This document shows, piece after piece, positions 1-8,286 of a stretch of 64,000 bases of DNA. The notes under the pieces were generated by a model. That model ran no database searches and was not told the DNA's origin. It was given only the letters and a program-made list of their open reading frames with translations. Both the position numbers and the translations under genes were made by a program. Where the stretch lies: assembly GCA_951813515.1 (NCBI GenBank), contig OX638346.1, forward strand, positions 3,713,617-3,777,616, given 5' to 3'. The first letter of the stretch is position 1. Every line of letters starts with the position of its first letter. This DNA is from an uncultured Pseudomonadales bacterium. Its GTDB lineage: Bacteria > Pseudomonadota > Gammaproteobacteria > Pseudomonadales > Azotimanducaceae.

Positions 1-1
1 A

Positions 2-2335
2 GCAGAGAAGGCCCGTGCCATGGAGGTGATCGAAGCACTCGACGCCCACGGCGCCACGCCGCACTTCGCTGCTCTCAGGGCGGCGCCCGCGAACACGTTG
101 CCCGATGCCGAGCAAAAGGCCATCACGTGTTTCGCCGTCGCGCTTTCGCTCGTGAAGGTGGAACTCGACGCCGTGTTCCGCGATCTCGGCGCAGTCGACT
201 TCCCGGAACTGATCATCAATGCGCGGCGTGCCCTCGAACGCGAAGGCGCGCCGACGGACCTTGCGCTCGCCCTGGACTACAGGATTTCGCACATCCTGGT
301 CGATGAGTTCCAGGACACTTCCCTGGGTCAGTACCGACTCCTGCAGACGCTCACCGAGTCGTGGCACGAGGGCGATGGCAACTCGTTCTTCGCCGTCGGC
401 GACCCCATGCAGTCGGTCTATCGGTTTCGAGACGCCGATGTGCGCCTTTACCAGGAAACGTTTGCCCGCGGAATTGCCCAGGTGCCCCTTCGCCGGCTGC
501 AACTGACGAGCAACTTCCGGTCCCGCGCCGGTCTCGTGGACTGGTGCAACACGACCTTCGGCGCGCTCCTCCGCGCCGACTCGATCGACCAGGTTGGGCA
601 CCAGCCGTCGGTCCCCGCGACGACAGCGGGTGGCGACGTGCGAACTGTCGTGTGCCTCGAAGACGCCGCCGGCCAGCGGCAGACCAACGCCGTGGTTCAG
701 CGAATTTTCGAAATTCAGCGGGTGAATCCCGAAGACTCCATCGCCGTGCTCGTGCGGGCGCGAACCGCCCTTGCGGGTCTTTTGCCTGCGTTGCGGCGCG
801 CGGGTATTTCATGGCAGGGGAAGGACATCGAACTCCTGGCGGACACCAGCGTAGTGCGTGACCTGCATGCCCTGACCCTGGCCCTGGCAGACCCGAACGA
901 CCGTTTCGCTTGGCTCTGCGTGCTGCGTTCGCCACTGATCGGCATGCGCCTGACCGACCTCGAGTGCGCGGCACACGCGGGAAATATCGACGACATGCTG
1001 CGCGGGCGCGGCTACTCCCAGGACGGAGAACGCAGGATCGCGCGCCTTGCCCGGGCCCTCGCCCGGCAACCCCAGGGAGGCAACGCGCGCCGTCGAGTCG
1101 AATGGTTCTGGTTGCGTCTCGGCGGAGTCGACGCATACGACAGCGACACGCACCTGGACGATGCCCAGCGCTACTTCGACCTGCTGGAGGAGATCGAGCC
1201 AGACGCCGCCCCCAGCGCGCTCTGGGCCGCCCTTGGCCGGCTGTACGCGTCTTCTTCGGCCGAAGGTGGGGGCATCGAAATCATGACGATCCACAAGGCG
1301 AAGGGGTTGGAGTTCGACCATGTCATCGTGCCCAGCCTGGAGAAGGCAACGCGCCGCCCGGACCCGGCACTCGTGCTTTGGCGCCCGGAAGGCGACGACC
1401 TTTTGATGGCAACAGCAACCTCGCGCGAAACCGGCTCACTCTACCGATGGCTGGTTCACGAGGAGCGTATCCGGGACCGCAACGAACTCGGTCGCCTCAC
1501 CTACGTCGCCGCGACCCGCGCGATCAAGTCGCTGACGTGGTTCGCGAGCCTTGAAAAGGGAGTCGATTCGCCACCGCCTCGAGACTCCATGCTGTCGATG
1601 ATATGGCCGTTGATCCGGGAGCAGGCGGTGTTCGTGGAGCCTGCAAGAGATGCCGATCAGACCCCGCCAGAACATCGCGATGTCCTCCACACCCTGCCCC
1701 ACGACTATGCCTGGAACCCGCCCATCACCCTTCCTGAAGTCGCCGCCGAGTCTGTTCCGGCAATCGAGGCAACAGCCGTTCCCCTGGTCCTGGATCAGCC
1801 TGAGACGGCCATCGGCAATATCGTGCACCGGGAACTGAAGCGGCTCGCTTCGAGGCCATTGCCCGATTCACACGCACACGTCGCGACACGGCAAACAGCC
1901 TGGGATCAGCTATTGCGCCAAGAAGGCGTCGAGACGCCGGACGTGCTCGCGGAGATTTGCCGACAGATCACCGCCGTCCTCTCGGATCAAGACGGACGCT
2001 GGCTCCTCGATGGCGCCCGCCAGCAAGCGGAGTCGGAGTCGCCGTACACGGCGTACATCGACGGCGAGTTCCGCAATGTTGTCATCGATCGAACGTTCGT
2101 CGATGACACCGGTAGCCGATGGATCGTCGACTACAAGACCGCGAAGCCCAGGGACGGCCAAGACGAGGCGGAGTTCGAGCAACTGCAACTGGAACGGCAC
2201 GCGGCGCAGCTTGCCCTGTATGCGCGGGTGCTGTCGCAATTGGACGACTCCCGTCCCATCAAGACGGCGCTTTACCTGACGGCCCTGCCAAAACTGGTGG
2301 AGATCGAGTCGCACCAGTCAAGGCAGAGCACTTGA
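2..2335 (+). CDS. UvrD/AddA-type DNA helicase-nuclease, 5' truncated
   Basis: This is the C-terminal part of a superfamily I helicase fused to a RecB-like nuclease. It probably unwinds and resects DNA ends during double-strand break repair, like AddA or RecB. The frame is open to the window edge, so the start and the Walker A region lie outside. Visible helicase motifs in order are the Walker B box DEFQDT (about residue 97 counting from the first ATG at 20), GDPMQSVYRFR, LTSNFRS, the motif V block TIHKAKGLEF (about 425) and the motif VI block YVAATRA (about 498). Near the C terminus WIVDYKTAK (about 700) matches the catalytic D and K of PD-(D/E)XK nucleases. It could be AddA or a lone RecB-like protein; the partner subunit would be expected just upstream. 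TGA at 2333-2335 overlaps a candidate promoter for the next unit. Confidence 0.9.
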   Translation, partial: AEKARAMEVIEALDAHGATPHFAALRAAPANTLPDAEQKAITCFAVALSLVKVELDAVFRDLGAVDFPELIINARRALEREGAPTDLALALDYRISHILVDEFQDTSLGQYRLLQTLTESWHEGDGNSFFAVGDPMQSVYRFRDADVRLYQETFARGIAQVPLRRLQLTSNFRSRAGLVDWCNTTFGALLRADSIDQVGHQPSVPATTAGGDVRTVVCLEDAAGQRQTNAVVQRIFEIQRVNPEDSIAVLVRARTALAGLLPALRRAGISWQGKDIELLADTSVVRDLHALTLALADPNDRFAWLCVLRSPLIGMRLTDLECAAHAGNIDDMLRGRGYSQDGERRIARLARALARQPQGGNARRRVEWFWLRLGGVDAYDSDTHLDDAQRYFDLLEEIEPDAAPSALWAALGRLYASSSAEGGGIEIMTIHKAKGLEFDHVIVPSLEKATRRPDPALVLWRPEGDDLLMATATSRETGSLYRWLVHEERIRDRNELGRLTYVAATRAIKSLTWFASLEKGVDSPPPRDSMLSMIWPLIREQAVFVEPARDADQTPPEHRDVLHTLPHDYAWNPPITLPEVAAESVPAIEATAVPLVLDQPETAIGNIVHRELKRLASRPLPDSHAHVATRQTAWDQLLRQEGVETPDVLAEICRQITAVLSDQDGRWLLDGARQQAESESPYTAYIDGEFRNVVIDRTFVDDTGSRWIVDYKTAKPRDGQDEAEFEQLQLERHAAQLALYARVLSQLDDSRPIKTALYLTALPKLVEIESHQSRQST

Positions 2336-2359
2336 CATTATCTCGGCGGACGCGAAAAT
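2332..2359 (+). promoter_or_regulatory. Candidate sigma70 promoter for leader-aroG
   Basis: A consensus -35 hexamer TTGACA (2332-2337) sits across the stop codon of the helicase gene. It is followed after 16 bases by GAAAAT (2354-2359), which matches four of six -10 positions. Transcription from about 2366 would include the hairpin at 2371-2392, the leader peptide and the attenuator. The call rests only on hexamers and position. Confidence 0.4.
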
Positions 2360-2370
2360 CGTCAGCCTTC

Positions 2371-2392
2371 AACCCAGTCGATTCACTGGGTT
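2371..2392 (+). other. Perfect 8-bp hairpin after helicase gene
   Basis: AACCCAGT and ACTGGGTT form a perfect 8-bp stem around a 6-base loop. There is no T tract after it, so it is not an obvious intrinsic terminator. It may be a Rho-associated or RNA-stabilising 3' end for the helicase transcript, or the first stem of the aroG leader RNA. Confidence 0.45.
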
Positions 2393-2452
2393 GCATGAAA
2401 CAACCCCCTGGGAACGACATCGACCCGGCGGTTAACGAGGGAAAAACTGCGA

Positions 2453-2557
2453 ATGTTGGAGTTCACACAGCGTCAGATGCGCGCGCACACCGTGCGATCG
2501 TGCCGTTCGACGCCCATTCGCTGGCGACGCTACAGGTTTACCTACGTTAAGTTGTAG
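2453..2557 (+). CDS. Aromatic-rich leader peptide of aroG attenuator
   Basis: This 34-codon frame runs from ATG at 2453 to TAG at 2555-2557. A GAGG element at 2437-2440 lies 12 bases upstream; an in-frame ATG at 2477 would give 26 codons. Its last residues read RWRRYRFTYVKL, so Trp (TGG 2522), Tyr (TAC 2531), Phe (TTT 2537) and Tyr (TAC 2543) cluster just before the stop. The stop codon lies in the 5' arm of a hairpin that competes with structures feeding into the terminator at 2598-2635. It lies upstream of DAHP synthase, the first enzyme of aromatic biosynthesis. Inference: ribosome stalling at these codons when charged aromatic tRNAs are scarce allows read-through. The peptide itself need have no function. 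Confidence 0.65.
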   Translation: MLEFTQRQMRAHTVRSCRSTPIRWRRYRFTYVKL

Positions 2558-2589
2558 CGCGGCCCACCTGCGGGCAGCGCTAGCTGCCT
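2555..2589 (+). promoter_or_regulatory. Alternative leader hairpins (anti-terminator logic)
   Basis: Two mutually exclusive stems can form. Stem A pairs TAGCGC (2555-2560, containing the leader stop) with GCGCTA (2577-2582), extended inside by GCCC/GGGC (2562-2565 with 2572-2575). Stem B pairs GGCAGC (2573-2578) with GCTGCC (2583-2588) around GCTA. If A forms, GCTGCCT (2583-2589) is free and can pair perfectly with AGGCAGC (2609-2615) inside the terminator. A ribosome at the leader stop would block A, favour B and leave the terminator intact. A ribosome stalled upstream would favour A. The pairings are read directly; the regulatory order is inference from trp/phe-type attenuators. Confidence 0.55.
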
Positions 2590-2597
2590 CTTGAGTG

Positions 2598-2635
2598 AAA
2601 ACCCCGATAGGCAGCGCCATCGGGGTTTTTCTTTT
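2598..2635 (+). terminator. Intrinsic terminator (attenuator) before aroG
   Basis: AAAACCCCGAT (2598-2608) pairs with ATCGGGGTTTT (2619-2629), with a further GGC/GCC pairing inside the loop. The stem is followed by TTTTT and CTTTT. It ends 36 bases before the aroG start and lies downstream of the leader peptide, so it is positioned as an attenuator rather than as the end of the upstream gene. Confidence 0.85.
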
Positions 2636-2671
2636 GCGCAACCGGCAACACTCTCCTTCAAGGAGGCACCC

Positions 2672-3733
2672 ATGGAACACAAGACGGAGAACCTCAACGT
2701 GCTGGCACACGAAATTCTGCCGAGCCCGCTGACCGTAAAGGAAACCCTGCCTGCAGCGTCGGAAGTCGCCGCCGCGGTGCTGGAAGCCCGGCGGTGCGTG
2801 CGGGACATTCTTGAGCGGCGGGACCATCGCCTTCTGGTCGTTGTCGGGCCATGCTCGATCCACGACACCGATGCGGCGATCGAGTATGCGGGCAAACTCA
2901 AGCAGCTTGCCCGGGAAACATCGCAAAGCCTATATCTCGTGATGCGGGCCTACTTCGAGAAGCCGCGAACGACCGTCGGCTGGAAGGGCTTCATCAACGA
3001 CCCCCATTTGGACGATACCTTCCGCATCGAGGAAGGCATCTGGCGCGCGCGCAAGCTCCTGATCGACGTCACACGCATGGGCATGCCGCTTTCGACCGAA
3101 GCTCTGGATCCGATCATGCCCCAGTATCTGCACGACCTGATCACCTGGTCCGCAATCGGAGCCCGCACGACCGAGTCGCAGACGCACCGGGAGATGGCGT
3201 CCGGCCTGTCTTCCATCGTCGGCGTAAAGAACGGAACCGACGGTAGCCTCGCCGTCGCCGTCAACGCGCTGCGGTCGATGACAAAGCCGCACCGCTTTCT
3301 CGGTATCAATCCGTCCGGGCAGGTTGCGGTCATTCACACCTGCGGCAACGACCTGGCACATATCGTCCTGCGCGGCGGCAACGCCGGCACCAACTACGAT
3401 CGCGATTCGATTGCTGCGTGCGAAAAGTCGCTGCGGGAAGCGGGTTTGCCGACGAACATCATGGTCGATTGCTCGCACGCGAACTCCAACAAGGACCACC
3501 GCAGACAGCCCGCAGTGGCGCGAGCGGTCAGCCGCCAGATCGAAGATGGAAACGCGTCCATCATCGGCATCATGCTGGAGAGCAACCTGGCCGAGGGCGG
3601 CCAATCGCTGAGCGACGACTTGCGTTACGGCGTGTCGATCACCGACGCGTGCATCGGCTGGGAGTGTACCGAATCGCTGCTGCGCGAATTGGCGGACCGG
3701 CTCTCGCCTGCGCTGGCGCAACGGGCGGCGTGA
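2672..3733 (+). CDS. aroG: DAHP synthase, type I (AroF/G/H family)
   Basis: A 353-residue 3-deoxy-D-arabino-heptulosonate-7-phosphate synthase. It condenses phosphoenolpyruvate with erythrose-4-phosphate, the first step of the shikimate pathway in the cytoplasm. ATG at 2672 follows AAGGAGG (2660-2666). The frame is open further upstream only because it runs through the terminator, so the upstream codons are not used. Recognisable family blocks are VVVGPCSIHD (about 46), MRAYFEKPRTTVGWKG (about 92), IGARTTESQTHREMASGLS, GVKNGTDG, and the metal-site region IMVDCSHANSNKDH. Length matches the E. coli paralogues. I cannot tell from sequence which amino acid inhibits it, so the aroG symbol is a family label. 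The leader with Trp, Tyr and Phe codons suggests expression responds to all three. Confidence 0.95.
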   Translation: MEHKTENLNVLAHEILPSPLTVKETLPAASEVAAAVLEARRCVRDILERRDHRLLVVVGPCSIHDTDAAIEYAGKLKQLARETSQSLYLVMRAYFEKPRTTVGWKGFINDPHLDDTFRIEEGIWRARKLLIDVTRMGMPLSTEALDPIMPQYLHDLITWSAIGARTTESQTHREMASGLSSIVGVKNGTDGSLAVAVNALRSMTKPHRFLGINPSGQVAVIHTCGNDLAHIVLRGGNAGTNYDRDSIAACEKSLREAGLPTNIMVDCSHANSNKDHRRQPAVARAVSRQIEDGNASIIGIMLESNLAEGGQSLSDDLRYGVSITDACIGWECTESLLRELADRLSPALAQRAA

Positions 3734-3772
3734 CCCGGGGACGCGCGACCATCGATCGAGGGAAGACGGCAG

Positions 3773-4351
3773 CTATCGATAGTAGGCGTTTTCCGCAAAA
3801 CTATGGTCGGTAGCGTCCCTGATCGCCACGAGTTCCGGAACCTGGGCGATCAGCGACTTCTCGACGCCTTGCTTCAGCGTGATGTCCACCGCCGCGCATC
3901 CCTGGCAACCGCCGCCGAACTGCAGCACCGCAGTATCGCCGTCCACGACTTCGACCAGCGTCACCATGCCTCCATGCGCAGCGAGACCCGGATTGATCTC
4001 GTTGTACAGCACGTAGTTTATCCGGTCTTCCAACGGCGAATCCGCGTTAACGTTGGGCGTGCGCGCGTTCGGCGCGCGGATCGTGAGCTGTCCGCCCAGA
4101 CGGTCTTCCTGGAAGTCCACCACCGCGTCCAGCAGGTAAGGCTCGCTCCGCTTTTCGAAGTACGCCGTGAAGCCGCCCATGTCCACGGCTACATCGTCGT
4201 CCTGCTCTTCACCGGGACGGCAGTACGCGATACAGGTTTCCGCATTGGGCGTCCCAGGCTGCGCCACGAAGACGCGAATGCCGCAACCCTCGTCCTGTTT
4301 CTCCAGCAGTTCCTTCAGATAGTCCCTGGCAGCGTCGGAGATCTCTATCAC
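3773..4351 (-). CDS. nfuA: Fe-S biogenesis protein NfuA
   Basis: A 192-residue NfuA that carries and delivers [4Fe-4S] clusters to apoproteins, important under oxidative stress or iron limitation. The N-terminal half (about 1-95) is a degenerate A-type carrier domain. The C-terminal NifU-like domain (about 105-180) has the cluster-binding pair C149-x-x-C152 in GGCQGCAAVD. Length is as in E. coli (191). It is convergent with aroG (39 bp between stops) and divergent from metH across 173 bp rich in inverted repeats. One copy of a duplicated 10-bp element lies 14 bp upstream of its ATG. Confidence 0.96.
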   Translation of the reverse strand: MIEISDAARDYLKELLEKQDEGCGIRVFVAQPGTPNAETCIAYCRPGEEQDDDVAVDMGGFTAYFEKRSEPYLLDAVVDFQEDRLGGQLTIRAPNARTPNVNADSPLEDRINYVLYNEINPGLAAHGGMVTLVEVVDGDTAVLQFGGGCQGCAAVDITLKQGVEKSLIAQVPELVAIRDATDHSFAENAYYR

Positions 4352-4365
4352 GGGGAAATCCTGAT

Positions 4366-4489
4366 CAGATTAGTCGGGATATCATAACGCATCGCTGATG
4401 GCACTGACACGCGACCATGGCACATGAAATGAAGTCATGTTGCAGCGTCACAACTTCGATTGTGTTCCACTTCGACCAGACTAATCTGG
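4366..4489. promoter_or_regulatory. nfuA-metH divergent control region with repeats
   Basis: CAGATTAGTC at 4366-4375 recurs in inverse orientation as GACTAATCTG at 4479-4488. One copy sits just upstream of nfuA and the other 36 bp upstream of metH. The second copy is itself within CCAGA-CTAA-TCTGG (4476-4489). Between them lie ACATGA-N7-TCATGT (4422-4440) and CACAA-N6-TTGTG (4449-4464). This density suggests operators. I do not recognise a named regulator site with confidence, and I see no cobalamin or SAM riboswitch. Confidence 0.45.
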
Positions 4490-4524
4490 AGCTTGCGCTA
4501 GTTTAGCCCGCAAAAAGCAAAGCA

Positions 4525-7500
4525 ATGAAGCATCCCCTGGCAAAGGCGCTCGAAGAGCGAATCCTGATCCTCGACGGCGCCACCGGCACCATGCAGCAGG
4601 CGCAGAGGCTGACAGAAGAGGACTTCCGCGGCGAGCGATTCGCCTCCCATGGCCTTGAGCTACAGGGCAACGGCGACGTGTTGTCGCTCACCCGGCCGGA
4701 CGTGGTCGAGTACACCCACAACGCCTATCTCGACGCGGGCGCGGATGTCATCGAGACCAACACGTTTACCGCAACGCGCATCGCCCAGGCCGACTATGGC
4801 CTTGAGGACGCCGTCCACGATATGAACCTGGCAGCCGCGCAGATCGCGCGACGCGCCGCGGATGCCCACTCCACGCCGGAGCGGCCACGATTCGTTGCCG
4901 GTGTGCTCGGCCCCACCAACCGCACCGCCAGCATCTCCCCCGATGTCGAGGATCCCGGGTTTCGCAACGTCCGTTTCGGTGACTTGGAAGAAGCGTACGT
5001 TGAAGCTACCACCGCCCTGATACGCGGCGGCGTCGACCTGCTGATGATCGAGACCGTCTTCGACACCCTGAACGCGAAGGCAGCCCTGTTTGGCATCCGG
5101 CGTGCCCTCGAACAATGCGGCGCGCGCTTGCCACTCATGGTGTCCGGCACCATCACCGACGCCAGCGGCCGCACCCTCTCGGGCCAGACCTGCGCCGCCT
5201 TCTGGCACGCGATCTCCCATGCCGAGCCGCTTCTCGCCGGACTCAACTGCGCCTTGGGCGCCGCCGCGCTGCGCCCCCACGTCGAGGAACTTGCCCGAAT
5301 TTCCACGGCCTTCGTCAGCGTCCATCCGAACGCCGGCCTGCCCAATGAATTCGGCGAATACGACGAAACGCCCGAGTCCATGGGCGATGTGATCGAGGAC
5401 TTCGCGCGGCGCGGCATGGTCAACATGGTCGGCGGATGCTGCGGAACGACGCCGGCTCACATTCGCGAGATCGCGCGGCGCGTTCGGGGTATGGCGCCGC
5501 GACGTCCGGCGGCGCGAAACGGACACCTTTCTCTCTGCGGCCTGGAAGCACTCGAAGTGACCGAGGACTCCCTGTTCGTCAATATCGGGGAACGCACCAA
5601 CGTCACCGGTTCCGCCCGGTTCCGCCGTTTGATCAAGGGCGACGACTATGTTCAGGCGTTGGAAGTGGCCCGGCAACAAGTGGACAACGGGGCGCAGATC
5701 ATCGACATCAACATGGACGAGGGCATGCTTGAAGGCGCGGAGGCCATGGGACGATTCCTCGACCTCGTCATGAGCGAGCCCGACATCGCCCGCGTGCCGA
5801 TCATGATCGACTCCAGCAAGTGGGAAGTGATCGAAGCGGGGCTGCGCCGAGTACAGGGGAAGTGCGTGGTCAATTCCCTGAGCCTCAAGGACGGTGAAGC
5901 GTCATTTGTCGAGCAGGCCCGGCTTTGCCGGGCATACGGGGCAGCCGTCGTGGTCATGGCGTTCGACGAATCCGGCCAGGCAGACACCCTGGATCGCCGC
6001 AAGGAGGTCCTGAGACGCGCGTACGACATCCTCGTGAACCAAGTCGACTTTCCCCCCGAAGACATCATCTTCGACCCCAACATCTTCGCCATTGCGACGG
6101 GCATAGAAGATCACGCGAACTATGCCGTTGATTTCATAGAGGCGTGCCGATGGATCAAGCGGGAATTCCCGCGCGTCAACTGTTCCGGAGGCGTCAGCAA
6201 CATCTCGTTCTCCTTTCGCGGCAACGACGCCGTGCGCGAGGCAATGCACGCCGTCTTCATCTACCACGCCATCAGGGCCGGCCTGACGATGGGCATCGTC
6301 AATGCCGGCCAACTCGGAATCTATGACGAGATTCCACGGGACTTGCGAGACGCCGTCGAGGACGCGGTGCTGAACCGCCGCGACGACGCCACCGAGCGAC
6401 TCGTAGCCATCGCCGAACGCTTCGCGGGCCGGGCCAGCGAGGACATCGAAACCGAGGAATGGCGTGACGCGCCTGTGGCCGAAAGGCTCTCCCACGCCCT
6501 GGTGAAGGGGATCTCCAGCCATATCGTCGAAGACACGGAACTGGCTCGACGGGAAGCCGCCCGTCCCATCGATGTCATCGAGGGACCGCTGATGGACGGT
6601 ATGAACGTCGTCGGCGACCTGTTCGGATCGGGAAAGATGTTCCTGCCCCAGGTCGTCAAGAGCGCCCGCGTGATGAAACAGGCCGTCGCTCACCTCACTC
6701 CGTTCATCGACGCGTCGCAACCGGCCGACGGCGGGAACGCGGGCAGCAAGGGCAAGATCGTCATGGCCACCGTCAAGGGCGACGTGCACGATATCGGCAA
6801 GAACATCGTCGGCGTCGTGTTGCGATGCAACAACTTCGACGTGACCGACCTCGGCGTCATGACGCCAGCGGAGACGATTCTCGACACAGCGGTCGAGATG
6901 GACGCCGACCTCATCGGACTGTCGGGGCTGATCACGCCTTCGCTTGACGAGATGACGCGCGTGGCTGCCGAAATGGAACGGCGCGACTTCCGGATACCGC
7001 TCCTCATCGGCGGCGCGACCACGTCCAAGGCGCATACGGCGGTCAAGATCGCGCCGTCTTATTCCGGTCCGACGATCTACGTCCCGGACGCATCGCGGGG
7101 CGTCGGTGTCGCGCAGAACCTGGTGTCCGACAACGCGCGGGAGGGGTTTGTCGAGGAAATCGAGCGCGAATACGAGACCATTCGCAGGCGCCGGGAAAAC
7201 GGTGCGCGGCGCAGGCCGATAAGGTCGTACAGGCAGGCACTCGCCAACCGGCCGCAGCTCGACTGGTCGACCTACCGCCCCCCGCGACCGGCCCGTCCGG
7301 GCATCACTCGCCTCTCCAACTATCCACTCGGCACACTCGTGGGGCACGTCGACTGGACCCCTTTCTTCAGGACATGGGAACTCGCCGGCAAGTTCCCCGA
7401 TGTCCTGCGCGACGAGACCGTGGGCGAAGCCGCCACGAGCCTGTATCGGGACGCCGGCGCCATGTTGGACCGGATCGTCGCAGAGAACTGGCTCACGGCC

Positions 7501-8172
7501 CACGGCGTCATTGGCCTGTGGCCCGCGAACGGCAACGGCGAGGACGTCCGAATCTGGCGCGACGACGCCAGGGAGGTGGCAATTGCCACATCGCACCACC
7601 TGCGCCAGCAGGCGGACAACGGCAAGCCCAGTCTGAGCCTCGCGGACTACGTGGCGCCCGAAGGTATCGATGACTACGTCGGCGGGTTCGTCGTCTCTGT
7701 CGAGGCAAAAGCCGAAGCCATCCGTCGCCTGGGCGACGACGACTATGGCGACATCATGCTGAAGGCGCTGGCGGACCGACTCGTCGAGGCTTTCGCCGAG
7801 CATCTGCACGAACGCGTGCGCAAGGAGTTCTGGGGTTACGCTTCAAGCGAGAGATTCACCAACGACGAGTTGATTGCGGAGCGCTACCAGGGCATCCGGC
7901 CGGCGCCTGGCTACCCTGCCTGTCCCGATCACGCGGAAAAGGAAACTCTGTTTGCGCTCCTTGACGCCACGGCCGCCACCGGCGCGACGCTTACCGAGAG
8001 TTACGCGATGTGGCCCGCAGCGACCGTCGCCGGCTGGTACTTCTCGCATCCGCAATCGAGGTACTTCGGTGTCGGCCGAATCGGCGAAGACCAGTTCGAC
8101 GCCTATTGCCAACGCAAGGCCGTGGACCCCTCGACCGCGCGACGCTGGATCAGTTTCGTCCTCGACCGCTGA
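4525..8172 (+). CDS. metH: Cobalamin-dependent methionine synthase
   Basis: A full-length 1215-residue MetH (E. coli 1227) that transfers methyl from methyl-tetrahydrofolate via methylcobalamin to homocysteine. Domains in order: homocysteine-binding barrel (about 1-325) with the zinc pair in GGCCGTTPAHI near residue 304; methyl-THF barrel (about 345-620, starting VNIGERTNVTGSARF); four-helix cap (about 640-735); B12-binding Rossmann domain with D753-x-H755-x-x-G (DVHDIGKN); and C-terminal AdoMet reactivation domain (about 905-1215) with RPAPGYPACPDH. All key residues I can check are present. The ATG follows an A-rich sequence without a strong Shine-Dalgarno. The only cofactor demand visible is B12; no cobalamin genes are nearby. 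Confidence 0.97.
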   Translation: MKHPLAKALEERILILDGATGTMQQAQRLTEEDFRGERFASHGLELQGNGDVLSLTRPDVVEYTHNAYLDAGADVIETNTFTATRIAQADYGLEDAVHDMNLAAAQIARRAADAHSTPERPRFVAGVLGPTNRTASISPDVEDPGFRNVRFGDLEEAYVEATTALIRGGVDLLMIETVFDTLNAKAALFGIRRALEQCGARLPLMVSGTITDASGRTLSGQTCAAFWHAISHAEPLLAGLNCALGAAALRPHVEELARISTAFVSVHPNAGLPNEFGEYDETPESMGDVIEDFARRGMVNMVGGCCGTTPAHIREIARRVRGMAPRRPAARNGHLSLCGLEALEVTEDSLFVNIGERTNVTGSARFRRLIKGDDYVQALEVARQQVDNGAQIIDINMDEGMLEGAEAMGRFLDLVMSEPDIARVPIMIDSSKWEVIEAGLRRVQGKCVVNSLSLKDGEASFVEQARLCRAYGAAVVVMAFDESGQADTLDRRKEVLRRAYDILVNQVDFPPEDIIFDPNIFAIATGIEDHANYAVDFIEACRWIKREFPRVNCSGGVSNISFSFRGNDAVREAMHAVFIYHAIRAGLTMGIVNAGQLGIYDEIPRDLRDAVEDAVLNRRDDATERLVAIAERFAGRASEDIETEEWRDAPVAERLSHALVKGISSHIVEDTELARREAARPIDVIEGPLMDGMNVVGDLFGSGKMFLPQVVKSARVMKQAVAHLTPFIDASQPADGGNAGSKGKIVMATVKGDVHDIGKNIVGVVLRCNNFDVTDLGVMTPAETILDTAVEMDADLIGLSGLITPSLDEMTRVAAEMERRDFRIPLLIGGATTSKAHTAVKIAPSYSGPTIYVPDASRGVGVAQNLVSDNAREGFVEEIEREYETIRRRRENGARRRPIRSYRQALANRPQLDWSTYRPPRPARPGITRLSNYPLGTLVGHVDWTPFFRTWELAGKFPDVLRDETVGEAATSLYRDAGAMLDRIVAENWLTAHGVIGLWPANGNGEDVRIWRDDAREVAIATSHHLRQQADNGKPSLSLADYVAPEGIDDYVGGFVVSVEAKAEAIRRLGDDDYGDIMLKALADRLVEAFAEHLHERVRKEFWGYASSERFTNDELIAERYQGIRPAPGYPACPDHAEKETLFALLDATAATGATLTESYAMWPAATVAGWYFSHPQSRYFGVGRIGEDQFDAYCQRKAVDPSTARRWISFVLDR

Positions 8173-8229
8173 CGCGTTCCCATTCATGCCACTGCCCAAG
8201 CCGTCGTCCATGGATGAACTGGATGCTCT

Positions 8230-8248
8230 AACCATATAGAAAATGGTT
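8230..8248. promoter_or_regulatory. Inverted repeat upstream of cysI
   Basis: AACCAT and ATGGTT are separated by 7 A/T-rich bases, centred about 48 bp upstream of the cysI ATG. The spacing and symmetry would suit a LysR-type activator, which commonly controls sulfur assimilation genes. The identification of a regulator is inference. Confidence 0.35.
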
Positions 8249-8286
8249 CGTTCTCACCCAGACACGGTATTGGTACGGTGCGCCGG

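Noticed and set aside
4352..4524. Cobalamin, SAM or SAH riboswitch upstream of metH
   Set aside because: The 173-bp region has palindromes but none of the conserved cores I would expect (for example a B12 box), so I list it only as a control region.
5902..7809. A 635-codon minus-strand frame inside metH
   Set aside because: metH is complete and conserved on the + strand; the antisense translation has no recognisable motif.
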